From Chitinophaga lutea (GTDB lineage: Bacteria > Bacteroidota > Bacteroidia > Chitinophagales > Chitinophagaceae), in NCBI RefSeq assembly GCF_003813775.1, contig NZ_RPDH01000002.1:1116001-1180000 (forward strand): a stretch of DNA of 64,000 nucleotides, given 5' to 3'. Made by a program: the position numbers and the translations under genes. The notes beneath the pieces were generated by a model. It saw nothing but the letters and a program-made list of their open reading frames with translations. It was not told where the DNA came from and made no database searches. Positions 27,803-36,273 of the stretch are shown in pieces (position 1 is the stretch's first letter; each line of letters starts with the position of its first letter).

Positions 27803-27836
27803 AAAAAAGCCTGAAGACCGAGAAGGCCTTCAGGCT
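27803..27836 (-). terminator. Terminator-like hairpin
   Basis: AGCCTGAAG (27808-27816) pairs with CTTCAGGCT (27828-27836). Six A precede it on the plus strand, so read on the minus strand it ends in a T-run. It lies about 110 bases past the stop of the Reg_prop gene, which it probably serves. The rest of 27740-27945 holds no gene I can support. Confidence 0.65.
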
Positions 27837-27945
27837 CGATGAAGTCAATTATGTATTAGTGATTAAAAGTCCGCCGCCACTTGTCGATGCTGAAAAATGT
27901 ACAGCCTGAAGCATAATTCCATCTTAAAATGGCCGGCTACACACA

Positions 27946-28959
27946 TTATTTCTGACTCTCTTTACTTTTAAAGTCCGTGATGGTCTTTCCATCATAACGA
28001 TACACTCCATCAACTGCGCCAAACCAGATACTTCCATCGTTGGCTTCCAAAATCCCCAACAAAGCTGGTCCTCTTGACATAATTTCGGTTACAGCGGGCA
28101 TTTTATCGTACAAGGATTTTTGATCATAACGGGAAAGCGACCAGGCCTGCCCGATACGGGGAGGTTCATCCGCACCGGTGGTCCAGATGTTTCCATTTTT
28201 ATCTTCGATTATGGCAAAAGCCCCCTTCTGCGATACCTTGGTAAAGGTTCTGCCGTCATAGCGCCAAAGTCCATCATTGTCAGCAAGCCAAATATTGCCT
28301 TTTTTATCTTCCATTATCGACCACACGTTGTTAAAGGCCTTACCGTCTTTGTTTTTGAAAACGGTAAATGTTTTTCCATCATAAAAACAGGGCTCGCCCC
28401 TTGTGCCAAACCATAATTTCCCGGTTTTGTCTTCCATGATCGTAGTAAGATCATCATTGGAAAGTCCTTCTCTGGTTGTAAAATTTCGAAAAGATCTCCC
28501 ATCGTAACGGCTTACTCCACCTCCGGTGCCGAACCAGATATTGCCGGCTCTATCTTCATAAACGGACATAACCCTGTTATTGGCAAGTCCCTCCCTCGTT
28601 GTAAAATGTTGAAAGGTTTTCCCATTGTAATTATACACCCCTGAATCAGTGGAAGCGAACCAAAGGATTCCGCGTCGATCTTCGAGAACATCCCAAAATC
28701 TGTGCGAACCCACTTTACTGGTGAGATTGGTAAACGATTTTCCATCGTAGCGAAAAACACCATCCCATGATGCAGCAATCAAAATGTTTCCGTTTCCATC
28801 CTGCTTTACCTTCCGAACCATTGCGTTAGGCCCGTAGGAAGTGACTGTGTCTTTGGTTTCGGACTTGATAACATTCTTCTTTATTGCTGTTTGGTTTTGT
28901 CCACAGGAAGTGTGAAAAACAAACATCCAGAACAAAGTATTTAGGCGTATGTATTTCAT
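27946..28959 (-). CDS. Exported beta-propeller (Reg_prop repeat) protein
   Basis: A 337-residue protein with seven or so repeats of the type (W)FGT..GV.RYDGKSF.NFT, with I.ED..G.IWF between them. This is the two-component-regulator propeller repeat (Reg_prop, PF07494). No kinase or output domain follows, so it is a free-standing propeller. The N-terminus (MKYIRLNTLFWMFVFHTSCG) is a short hydrophobic signal ending in a Cys preceded by HTS, a weak lipobox; it may be a lipoprotein. It is followed on the same strand, upstream in transcription, by a small exported protein gene 11 bases away. Visibly AT-richer than the core genes. Ligand unknown. Confidence 0.8.
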   Translation of the reverse strand: MKYIRLNTLFWMFVFHTSCGQNQTAIKKNVIKSETKDTVTSYGPNAMVRKVKQDGNGNILIAASWDGVFRYDGKSFTNLTSKVGSHRFWDVLEDRRGILWFASTDSGVYNYNGKTFQHFTTREGLANNRVMSVYEDRAGNIWFGTGGGVSRYDGRSFRNFTTREGLSNDDLTTIMEDKTGKLWFGTRGEPCFYDGKTFTVFKNKDGKAFNNVWSIMEDKKGNIWLADNDGLWRYDGRTFTKVSQKGAFAIIEDKNGNIWTTGADEPPRIGQAWSLSRYDQKSLYDKMPAVTEIMSRGPALLGILEANDGSIWFGAVDGVYRYDGKTITDFKSKESQK

Positions 28960-28970
28960 AATTTATGTAC

Positions 28971-29510
28971 TCAGCAACCGCCGTTTCGAGGGGCGCGTTT
29001 AAAAATTATTTTACCATCCCGTTCTACATAGTCGCCCGATACGATTGGATAGGAATACTTGGGAGCGTGCGATACGGTATGGCTTCTTATAATTATTTTG
29101 TCGTTGACTTTCAGGCTCTGCAATTGCTCCAATTGAGACTTTTCCGGCTCGAATTTTACAATATAATCGACACCATCAATCCTGGCCATCACCCCGAAAC
29201 CCAATCTTGATCCCGGCGGAAGAGAAAGAGAGGTGACAACAGCCTCCATATCGGTAAAAGCACTTATATGCTTCCTTATTTTAGCCGCACCGGCCAGCAC
29301 TTTTTTACCGTCGGGAGACGCTTTCCATTTTTTGTACATTATACCACCAGGGGTAGCCTCCCATTTTTTCACTGCGGCTTCCCTTTCAGCAGCAGAGAAT
29401 GGCTTGGAGGTCGATTTTTCAGAAGTGTCATTTTTGATTTCGCGATTGGCGAATACGAATCCGCTTACCACAACCAGCGGTAAGAACAGCGCATAAATAA
29501 CTTTTTTCAT
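28971..29510 (-). CDS. Exported protein of unknown function
   Basis: A 179-residue protein that I do not recognise. An N-terminal signal peptide or anchor (MKKVIYALFLPLVVVSGFVF) is followed by a charged, Ser/Lys-rich segment (about 22-75) with GGIMYKKWKASPDGKKVLAG, and then a beta-rich part (GFGVMARIDGVDYIVKFEPE, KVNDKIIIRSHTVSHAPKYS). It ends KRAPRNGGC with a terminal Cys. It lies 11 bases before the propeller gene on the same strand, so the two probably form an operon. AT-richer than its surroundings, suggesting the pair may have been acquired. Confidence 0.7.
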   Translation of the reverse strand: MKKVIYALFLPLVVVSGFVFANREIKNDTSEKSTSKPFSAAEREAAVKKWEATPGGIMYKKWKASPDGKKVLAGAAKIRKHISAFTDMEAVVTSLSLPPGSRLGFGVMARIDGVDYIVKFEPEKSQLEQLQSLKVNDKIIIRSHTVSHAPKYSYPIVSGDYVERDGKIIFKRAPRNGGC

Positions 29511-29699
29511 GTTTTTCAGGTTTAATGAACATAGATCTATTCCTTATAAGTCAGTTCCGTTTAAGGGATTTCTTTTATTTTTCGTATCCCGTTAAAGTCT
29601 GATACAGCGAAGCTACTTTGATCTTTTCGGCTTGAAGGGTCAGGATTGTAAATTTTAAATGTAAACTTTGTAAATTATTGTAAATAACACCTTGGATCT

Positions 29700-29838
29700 T
29701 AGTTGCTTAGATCATCGCTGACTGCAGAAGGTTACTGCTCCCTGAGCCGTACGATGAACGGGTTGCGACGCAACGAAGATGCCCAGGGAAGCGGAAACCG
29801 GTACTAAAACGATTTAAGCCGCCAAACAGCGGCTTTTA
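29700..29838 (+). ncRNA. Candidate structured small RNA (6S-like features)
   Basis: In the gene-free 428 bases 29511-29938, a stretch folds into an extended rod: 29730-29744 (GGTTACTGCTCCCTG) pairs with 29784-29799 (CAGGGAAGCGGAAACC) over 14 bp with one mismatch and one bulge. It encloses a 39-base central region with a small hairpin (GTTGC..GCAAC). It is followed by a terminator-like hairpin (AAGCCGC 29816-29822 with GCGGCTT 29829-29835, then TTTT). TTTG at 29677-29680 and a poor TAnn box near 29700 could be its promoter. The CCCTGAGCCG string also occurs in enterobacterial 6S RNA (from memory). The rod with a central bubble fits that idea, but the identity is a guess. I see no open frame here. 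Confidence 0.4.
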
Positions 29839-29885
29839 AATTCCCTCACCTGATTCCGTTCAAAGAAAGAGGCTTGATCAGGCAT

Positions 29886-29914
29886 AAAAAAACAGGCGGC
29901 CAAAAGACCGCCTG
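29886..29914 (-). terminator. Terminator of the DUF4251 gene
   Basis: CAGGCGG (29893-29899) pairs with CCGCCTG (29908-29914). Seven A before it become a T-run on the minus strand. It lies 24 bases past the DUF4251 stop codon. Confidence 0.85.
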
Positions 29915-29938
29915 CCTGTAAAAAACGCGTATATCATC

Positions 29939-30448
29939 CTACTTTTTCTTCCTGCTCCGTTTCTCCGTGATTATACCGTTAAAAGAGATCGGCTGCCGGT
30001 TCACGCTGGTGACCTGGAGGGAAGCATAACCGTCTTCCGATACGGACAGAAACAGTTGCTGCACATCCCGTACGTCTTTCGGGGAAATGGTGATATCCCA
30101 GCCCCCGCGTTTGCCCGGCTTTTCCGTGTATTCAAAGTCTTTGGAAAGGAACTGGATACCGCCCTTGGAGGGGTCCAGCGGCGCCGTGTACGCCCGGCCG
30201 AAATACGGCAGGTAGGAATTCACGGTGTCTTTCGACACGCTCACGTCGTATCCTTCTCCCCCGATCTGGCGGGTGCGGCCCCTCATGGGGAAAACCGACT
30301 GCGCCTGGAACACATAGTTCCGGCTCTGGACTAACTGCCTGATTTTGTCCGACTTGGATGTTTTCACCTGGGCTTTGGTCTGGGCGGATGCCCCCAGGAA
30401 TCCCCCTAAAACCAGCAACAGAACAGGTATAGTGCGTAATACTCTCAT
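29939..30448 (-). CDS. DUF4251 domain-containing exported protein
   Basis: A 169-residue protein with a signal peptide (MRVLRTIPVLLLVLGGFLGA, cleaved near SAQT) followed by the DUF4251 pattern. That pattern is YVFQAQSVFPMRGRTRQIGG, then YDVSVSKDTVNSYLPYFGRAY, then GGIQFLSKDFEY, GGWDITISPKD and VSEDGYASLQVTSVNRQPISF. It ends KRSRKKK. DUF4251 proteins are common in Bacteroidota, periplasmic or surface-located, and uncharacterised. Single-gene unit with its own terminator. No operon partner. Confidence 0.88.
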   Translation of the reverse strand: MRVLRTIPVLLLVLGGFLGASAQTKAQVKTSKSDKIRQLVQSRNYVFQAQSVFPMRGRTRQIGGEGYDVSVSKDTVNSYLPYFGRAYTAPLDPSKGGIQFLSKDFEYTEKPGKRGGWDITISPKDVRDVQQLFLSVSEDGYASLQVTSVNRQPISFNGIITEKRSRKKK

Positions 30449-30545
30449 ATGCCTGGAATTTTACGTTTGCATATAGAACAAAACGTATACCATAAAGGTT
30501 TTTTTCATTATATTTAACAATATATATCCTTAAACACCATACACT

Positions 30546-30860
30546 ATGACTCCCTTTACGCTGTTAGCGGTTGCCGCTGCCCTGTTTTTCGTTGCGCACG
30601 TGTTTTTATTGTTCACCTCCTTCGGCCGTGGTACCTATAACAAAAAAAAGTATCTCTGGTCGCACCTTACCCTCTGGATTTGCGGCGGTATCCTGTTTGC
30701 CCTGGCTTCGATGTATGCCGGCACCGGCGAATCCCCCATTGTCGACGTATTTGACACCCCGGTGAAACGCTGGCTGATCATTGTGGTGGCTTTCGGCCTG
30801 TCGGCCATCGCTCACACCATCGTGAAGCTGCTGGTAATGCCCCGTTACCAGGCCCGGTAG
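30546..30860 (+). CDS. Small integral membrane protein
   Basis: A 104-residue protein with three predicted transmembrane helices (about 4-24, 38-58 and 74-95: LLAVAAALFFVAHVFLLFTS, LTLWICGGILFALASMY, WLIIVVAFGLSAIAHTIVKL) and short basic loops (TYNKKKY, MPRYQAR). I do not recognise a family. The upstream 90 bases are very AT-rich and probably hold its promoter. dinB starts 33 bases downstream with its own promoter box. Function unknown. Confidence 0.7.
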   Translation: MTPFTLLAVAAALFFVAHVFLLFTSFGRGTYNKKKYLWSHLTLWICGGILFALASMYAGTGESPIVDVFDTPVKRWLIIVVAFGLSAIAHTIVKLLVMPRYQAR

Positions 30861-30889
30861 TTCGGCAGCCTGAATGTTTCTGTATCTTG
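30861..30889 (+). promoter_or_regulatory. Promoter-like sequence ahead of dinB
   Basis: TTC at 30861-30863, a 19-base spacer and TATCTTGC at 30883-30890 resemble -33/-7 boxes. The dinB ATG is at 30894, only 3 bases after the box, which implies a leaderless transcript. No SOS box was recognised. Confidence 0.45.
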
Positions 30890-30893
30890 CGGT

Positions 30894-31970
30894 ATGACCG
30901 TTCGCAAAATCATTCATGTGGATATGGACGCATTCTATGCCTCGGTTGAGCAGCGCGATTTCCCGGAATACCGGGGCAAACCCATCGTGGTGGGCGGCTC
31001 ACCCGAAGGGCGTGGCGGCGTGGTGGCAACGGCCAGTTATGAAGCACGCAAATACGGCATCCGCTCCGCCATGCCTTCCAAAAGAGCGCAGCAACTGTGC
31101 GCAGACCTCATTTTCGTACGCCCCCGCTTCGCCGCTTACAAAGAAGTATCGCAGCAGGTACGGGATATTTTCCGGCGGTACACGGACCTGATAGAGCCCC
31201 TCTCGCTCGATGAAGCTTACCTCGACGTTACGGAAGACAAACGCCATATCGGATCCGCCATCGCCATCGCGCGTGAAATCAAACAGGCCATCCGCGACGA
31301 GCTGCAGCTCACCGCCTCGGCAGGCGTGTCCGTCAATAAATTCGTGGCCAAGATCGCTTCAGATATGCAGAAGCCCGACGGGCTGACGTTCATCGCCCCT
31401 GAACAGGTGGAAGGATTTATGGAGAAACTGCCCGTGGAGAAATTCTTCGGCGTGGGAAAGGTAACGGCGGAAAAGATGAAGCGCATGGGCCTGCATACCG
31501 GCGCAGACCTGAAAAAGCTGTCGGAAAACAACCTGGTGCAGCTCTTCGGTAAAACCGGGCATTTTTATTACAACATCGTCAGAGGGATAGACAGGCGCGA
31601 AGTGCAGCCCCACCGCGAAACCAAATCGCTGGGCGCGGAAGATACCTTTGCGTACGACCTTACCACCGTGGAGGAAATGAATACCGAGCTCGACAAAATC
31701 GCCCTGACGGTAGCGGGCCGCCTTGAAAAATACCAGCTTAAAGGACGTACGGTAACGCTCAAGATCAAGTACAGCGATTTCCGCCAGATCACCCGCAACC
31801 AGTCGTTCTTCCACCCCATCGGCGACCTGGCCACCATTGCGGCCACCGCCAAACAATTGCTGCTCAAAACCGACCCCGTTGATGTAAAAATCAGGCTGCT
31901 GGGCATCACGCTCTCCAACTTCGGCGACGAAGCGCCTCCCCCGCCCTCGCAGCAACTCAGCCTTTTTTGA
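30894..31970 (+). CDS. dinB: DNA polymerase IV (Y-family)
   Basis: A 358-residue translesion polymerase that copies past damaged bases at the cost of accuracy. The catalytic acidic residues are in KIIHVDMDAFYASVEQRDFP (first Asp pair) and EPLSLDEAYLDVTED (Asp-Glu), with the Y-family finger segment GVVATASYEARKYGIRSAMP. Thumb and little-finger domains follow (KFFGVGKVTAEKMKRMG helix-hairpin-helix). The C-terminus QQLSLF is a typical sliding-clamp-binding motif. Length is normal. The stop codon directly abuts the stop codon of the convergent permease gene, with no intergenic base. Confidence 0.96.
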   Translation: MTVRKIIHVDMDAFYASVEQRDFPEYRGKPIVVGGSPEGRGGVVATASYEARKYGIRSAMPSKRAQQLCADLIFVRPRFAAYKEVSQQVRDIFRRYTDLIEPLSLDEAYLDVTEDKRHIGSAIAIAREIKQAIRDELQLTASAGVSVNKFVAKIASDMQKPDGLTFIAPEQVEGFMEKLPVEKFFGVGKVTAEKMKRMGLHTGADLKKLSENNLVQLFGKTGHFYYNIVRGIDRREVQPHRETKSLGAEDTFAYDLTTVEEMNTELDKIALTVAGRLEKYQLKGRTVTLKIKYSDFRQITRNQSFFHPIGDLATIAATAKQLLLKTDPVDVKIRLLGITLSNFGDEAPPPPSQQLSLF

Positions 31971-34337
31971 TTATTCGGCTTTCAGACTGATGGCCGGGTT
32001 GGCCATTGCGGCTTTGATGGCCTGGTAACTGATGGTCAGGCAGGTAATGACCAGCGTGGCGAAGCCTGCTATCACGAACATGCCGGCATTCGGCGTAATA
32101 TGGTAGGCAAAACCCTGCAGCCATTGGTGGCTGGCCCACCAGGCCAGCGGGAAGGCGATCAGGATTGCTATCAGCACCAGCTTCAGAAAGTCGCGCGACA
32201 GCATCACCACCACATTGCCCGTGGTGGCGCCCACCACTTTGCGCACGCCGATTTCTTTCTGCCGGCGTTGCGCGGTATAGGCCGCCAGGCCGAACAGGCC
32301 GAGGCAGGAAATGAGGATGGCCAGCCCTGCGAAGTAGCGGGAAAGAACACCTATCCTTTTTTCGGCGGTGTACATTTGCTGATAATCCTCGTCGAGGAAT
32401 TTGTATGCCAGCGGGAAACCGGGATTAAACTGCCGGTAGAGAGTTTCAAGCCCGGCGATGGTTTCCTGTTCTTTACCTGGCATGATCTTGATGGCAACGG
32501 AGTAAGTAGCACCGGGGTTCAGGCGGAAGAAGAGCGGCTTGACGTCTTCATGCAGCGATTCAAAATGAAAATCCTTTACCACGCCGATGATCTCCCGGGT
32601 CTCTCCCCACAGCTTCACCTGCTTGCCCAGCGGATCCTTCATCCCCATGAATTTGATCCCCGCCTCATTAAAAATGATGGCATTACTGTCCGATGCAAAA
32701 TTCCTGGAAAAGGTGCGCCCTTCCTTCAATTTAAAATCCATCGTTTCCAGCATGTCGTAAGACACGGCTACATTCTCAAACTCGGTACGGTCTTCCGGAT
32801 TTTTGCCGGTCCATTCCACCCCGGAAGTCCCGCTGTTATGCCCGGCCATGTTATGGGCGATATAGGAGGCGTTCTTTACACCCGGCAGCGCCTTTACTTC
32901 CCGGATGAACGATTCCAGGTGGTCTTGGGACGCCTGCAGTTTCCCCTCGCGCCGGAAGCTGAGGATGTTATCCCTGTCGTAGCCAAGGTTCTTGTTTTGC
33001 ACGTACTCCACCTGTCTGTACACCACCATCACCGAAACGATCAATACCGCGGAAATGGTGAACTGGAAAACCACGAGGCCCTTGCGTATCCACAATTCCC
33101 CGGCGGAGCTGACCAGCCTGCCTTTCAACACGGTAATGGGCTTGAACCCGGAAAGGTACAATGCGGGGTAACTCCCGGCGATGAGCCCGGTAAACAGGGT
33201 AATGAGCAGGAAAGAGAGGATCATTGCAGGGTCGAGCGACAAAACAAGCTGTTTGCCGGTAATATCGTTAAATGCAGGCAACAGCAACGCCACCAGTACC
33301 ACGGCGGCAATGAGCGCTATAAAAGTCATCAGTACCGACTCTCCCATGTATTGCAGCATCAGCGAGCCACGGCTGGCGCCGGCCACTTTTTTGATGCCGA
33401 TCTCCTTCATTCTCCTGGCGGCTTTGGCGGTTGACAGGTTCATGAAATTGATCGCGGCGATGATCAGGATGAAGATGGCGATGATACCGAACAGTTTTAC
33501 ATAACTGATGCGTCCGCCGGTATTGACCCCGTTTTCATATGTGCCGTATAAATAATTTTCAGCATAGGGTTTGAGGAAAGGCGTGCGGTGCTTCGTTTCC
33601 CCGTTGGTTTTTAGTGTTACAAAACCTGCCAGTTTTTTATTGAACTGCGCCACATCCGTTCCCTCTTTCAACAACACGACCGTACGGGGTCCGGTGTTGC
33701 CCCAGCTCCTGATATTTTCCCGGGTCTCAAACAGTATGCTGATTGGCAACAGGAAATCAAACTGTTCCGTCGCATTCGGCGGCGGGCTTTTATATACACC
33801 GGATACCGTGTATTGATCTTTATGCCCGAACTCCACGGTTTTACCGATCAGGTTTTCCGTGGTGTTGAACAGTTTAAGCGCCAGCACGTCAGACAGCACG
33901 ATGGAATTACTCCCGGCCAATACCTGGTCCGGCGTGCCCTGCAGCAGCTGGTAAGAAAAAATATTGAAAAAGTCCTTCCCGGTATATTTCCCGGAAGCCT
34001 TTACATCCTGCTGCTGCACCGTCAGCGTAACATCGGCTGCCGACCCTTCCGTAATGGCATACACCACCTCCGGCATGTCCGCCTTCATCGCCTCCGCCAT
34101 AGGGCCCGAGGTGCTGGGCGCGGTCCAGATGCCATCGGCTTTGATGCGGTGCTCCATGACCTTGAAAATCTGGCTGTCTTTCGTATTGAACTTGTCCACC
34201 CGCAGTTCGTCCATCACCCACAGGTAAATGAACAATGCGCAGGCAAGGCCGGTTGACAGGCCGATGAGGTTTAAAAAAGAAGATTGACGGTCTTTTTTAA
34301 GGCTGCGCCAGATGACTTTGAAGTAGTTTTTCAGCAT
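31971..34337 (-). CDS. MacB/FtsX-type ABC transporter permease
   Basis: A 788-residue permease from the ATG at 34337 (MLKNYFKVIWRSLKKDRQSS); an upstream extension is unlikely. First transmembrane helix at about 20-42 (FLNLIGLSTGLACALFIYLW), a MacB_PCD-like periplasmic domain, and an FtsX block with MKEIGIKKVAGASRGSLMLQ. A second periplasmic domain follows, and a C-terminal FtsX block with QKEIGVRKVVGATTGNVVVM, ending ...NPAISLKAE. It is a paralogue of the 16216-18603 permease, again with no ATPase beside it. A TAATTTAC box on the minus strand (within 34394-34401), identical to that of the second kinase operon, probably forms its promoter. Confidence 0.9.
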   Translation of the reverse strand: MLKNYFKVIWRSLKKDRQSSFLNLIGLSTGLACALFIYLWVMDELRVDKFNTKDSQIFKVMEHRIKADGIWTAPSTSGPMAEAMKADMPEVVYAITEGSAADVTLTVQQQDVKASGKYTGKDFFNIFSYQLLQGTPDQVLAGSNSIVLSDVLALKLFNTTENLIGKTVEFGHKDQYTVSGVYKSPPPNATEQFDFLLPISILFETRENIRSWGNTGPRTVVLLKEGTDVAQFNKKLAGFVTLKTNGETKHRTPFLKPYAENYLYGTYENGVNTGGRISYVKLFGIIAIFILIIAAINFMNLSTAKAARRMKEIGIKKVAGASRGSLMLQYMGESVLMTFIALIAAVVLVALLLPAFNDITGKQLVLSLDPAMILSFLLITLFTGLIAGSYPALYLSGFKPITVLKGRLVSSAGELWIRKGLVVFQFTISAVLIVSVMVVYRQVEYVQNKNLGYDRDNILSFRREGKLQASQDHLESFIREVKALPGVKNASYIAHNMAGHNSGTSGVEWTGKNPEDRTEFENVAVSYDMLETMDFKLKEGRTFSRNFASDSNAIIFNEAGIKFMGMKDPLGKQVKLWGETREIIGVVKDFHFESLHEDVKPLFFRLNPGATYSVAIKIMPGKEQETIAGLETLYRQFNPGFPLAYKFLDEDYQQMYTAEKRIGVLSRYFAGLAILISCLGLFGLAAYTAQRRQKEIGVRKVVGATTGNVVVMLSRDFLKLVLIAILIAFPLAWWASHQWLQGFAYHITPNAGMFVIAGFATLVITCLTISYQAIKAAMANPAISLKAE

Positions 34338-34474
34338 AACGGAAGAGATATGGCCATTGTTTTGCGAACTCCATACCACCCTGGCCATCCGCTGTAAATT
34401 AACACGAAACAAATGTAATATATTTATTACTTGTTCGCTTTCAAACAAGGGGCTGTCCGGAATTGAACACCCGC

Positions 34475-36202
34475 TTACTCCGCTTTTATCACGGCACCTC
34501 TCCGGGACACACCGTTTTCATTGATGGCCTCGATGGAAAAATAATAGGGTTGCTGACTGTCCATCCCTTTGAAATAATAATCGTTCTGCCCGTGCACCAT
34601 GATGCAGTTGTAGAGTTTATCCGGCGCGATGCCCATGTAAATGTTGTAGGCGTAGGCATTTTCCACCGGCGCCCATTTCAGCCAGGCGCTTCGTTTATCC
34701 TTCTCCGTGCGCAGCACCACAAAATCCCGGATGGTGTCTGGCGGTGTTCCGGCGCCTTTGCCGAACACCCGCAAACCGCTGATCGCGAATTTACCGGTGG
34801 GCATGTGGATGTTTTCGAGTTTGATGAAACGGGCCTTCACCGGCTGCGGCAACTCGATATAATCGTGCGGCACATCGCGCCGGTTATCGCTTTTATCGAT
34901 GAGCAGCTTCCACCGGCGGCCGTCTTCCGAATGATAGAGTTTATACTGATGATAGATGCCCTGCTGTTTGCCGAGGAATTCCGCATCGTGGTCGGCATAG
35001 TTGAGCTGGACGGCGTTCACGGTGCTTACCGCGCCAAGGTCGGTGCTGATCCATTCGCCTTTATTGCCTGTAGCCGCGCTCCAATATGTTTTGATGTTTT
35101 CATCCACCGCATAATTGGGCAGGTGGCCGCCGAGCGTGGACGATACCGCTACCGGCCGCTGGTAATTCAGCAGCATCCAGCCGGTGAATGCGCTGCCCTC
35201 GCCGCGGCGCAGGTAATGCGGGTAATCCCCGAACGCGGTGCTGCACCACATCACATCGTCTTTATCAAACCCGGCCGGCCATATGCCGATGCGGCGCTCG
35301 AAATTATTCTTCACCGACACCACCATCGTGGATACATGCCAGTAGTAGCCGTCATTATCCTTAAATGTGGCCCCATGGCCTGCTCCGCGGGCAAAGCCGC
35401 CGGGTTTGTAAGCGAATGGATTATGTTTTTGCGGCGTGAAGGGGCCCAGCGGATGATCGCCCACCACTACCCCGTCGGCATAACCGCTGAACTCGGTGCC
35501 GGGCGCGCCGTATTGCAGGTAGTATTTGTTGTGGTGTTTCGTCATGGTGGCGCCTTCGATGAAGGGATCGAGAAAGGTATTGTCGTTGTACTCACCGAAG
35601 CGCTGCCAGCCGTAACGCCAGTCTTCCAGCAGGTACAGCTCCTTCCGTGTGCCCAGCGGCCGGAAGGTTTTGCGGTCGAGCTCCACGCCGTAAACCGGGT
35701 AGCGGTTGCTGCTGCCGTTGTACATGTACAGCCGTCCGTCGTCGTCCGCAAAAAAATCAGGGTCCCAGCCGCCGATCTCAAATGAATCCACCGCTTCCTT
35801 CCACTCGTTGCCTTTCGGGTTGGTGCTCATCCAGATGGGAAAGTTACCGCTGTAGGTGGAGCCGAACACCAGCATGGTGTCGCCCATCACGCCCACCGCG
35901 GGCGCGCACAGTTCGTCGTATACATGATGGTAAGGTTTCAGGAATTTACGGGGCACGAAGTGCCAGCCGAGCAGGTCGCTGCTCCACCAGTACCCCCACT
36001 GGTTGGTGGAAAAGAGGTAATAGTCGCCTTTGTAGTTGACGATCACCGGGTCCGCCGTGGCCCTGTGTTTGCCCCAGGTGGTGAAGTTCGGGATGGGACA
36101 ATAGCCGTAATCGATGTTCACCGGGTTACAGTACGTGCGCTGCTGCGCGGGCGCGGCTATAACGGTCATCAGCAGCAGGAACGTGGATACCAAGGTTTTC
36201 AT
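34475..36202 (-). CDS. Family 43 glycoside hydrolase with discoidin-like and Fn3-like domains
   Basis: A 575-residue exported glycosidase with a signal peptide (MKTLVSTFLLLMTVIAAPAQ). The five-bladed propeller (about 25-330) shows the GH43 triad: Asp51 in ATADPVIVNY (base), Asp147 in GGWDPDFFADDDGRLY (pKa modulator) and Glu216 in LDPFIEGATMTKHHNKYYLQ (acid). A discoidin (F5/8 type C) module follows (about 350-480: WISTDLGAVSTVNAVQLNYA, KARFIKLENIHMPTG). The last 80 residues (KDKRSAWLKWAPVENAYAYN) look fibronectin III-like. GH43 enzymes release arabinose, xylose or galactose from plant glycans; specificity cannot be read here. It is separated from the upstream peptidase gene by a terminator. 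Confidence 0.9.
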   Translation of the reverse strand: MKTLVSTFLLLMTVIAAPAQQRTYCNPVNIDYGYCPIPNFTTWGKHRATADPVIVNYKGDYYLFSTNQWGYWWSSDLLGWHFVPRKFLKPYHHVYDELCAPAVGVMGDTMLVFGSTYSGNFPIWMSTNPKGNEWKEAVDSFEIGGWDPDFFADDDGRLYMYNGSSNRYPVYGVELDRKTFRPLGTRKELYLLEDWRYGWQRFGEYNDNTFLDPFIEGATMTKHHNKYYLQYGAPGTEFSGYADGVVVGDHPLGPFTPQKHNPFAYKPGGFARGAGHGATFKDNDGYYWHVSTMVVSVKNNFERRIGIWPAGFDKDDVMWCSTAFGDYPHYLRRGEGSAFTGWMLLNYQRPVAVSSTLGGHLPNYAVDENIKTYWSAATGNKGEWISTDLGAVSTVNAVQLNYADHDAEFLGKQQGIYHQYKLYHSEDGRRWKLLIDKSDNRRDVPHDYIELPQPVKARFIKLENIHMPTGKFAISGLRVFGKGAGTPPDTIRDFVVLRTEKDKRSAWLKWAPVENAYAYNIYMGIAPDKLYNCIMVHGQNDYYFKGMDSQQPYYFSIEAINENGVSRRGAVIKAE

Positions 36203-36216
36203 CTACCTAAGTTCCG

Positions 36217-36249
36217 AAAAAAATCCCGGTAACCGTGAGGCTACCGGGA
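36217..36249 (-). terminator. Terminator of the S10 peptidase gene
   Basis: TCCCGGTA (36224-36231) pairs perfectly with TACCGGGA (36242-36249). Seven A precede it on the plus strand and give a T-run on the minus strand. It lies between the S10 stop (36274) and the GH43 start (36202), so the two are separate transcripts. Confidence 0.9.
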
Positions 36250-36273
36250 CCGGCTATATCAGCTTGCATTTTT

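Noticed and set aside
27768..27842. A 24-codon basic micro-ORF (MRRRVKPKNAGIKK start)
   Set aside because: It runs through the terminator-like hairpin, and nothing links it to a neighbour.
34444..34449. Weak hairpin CTTGTT/AACAAG between GH43 and the permease gene
   Set aside because: Short AT-rich stem with no T-run in the right place; it may be chance in an AT-rich promoter region.
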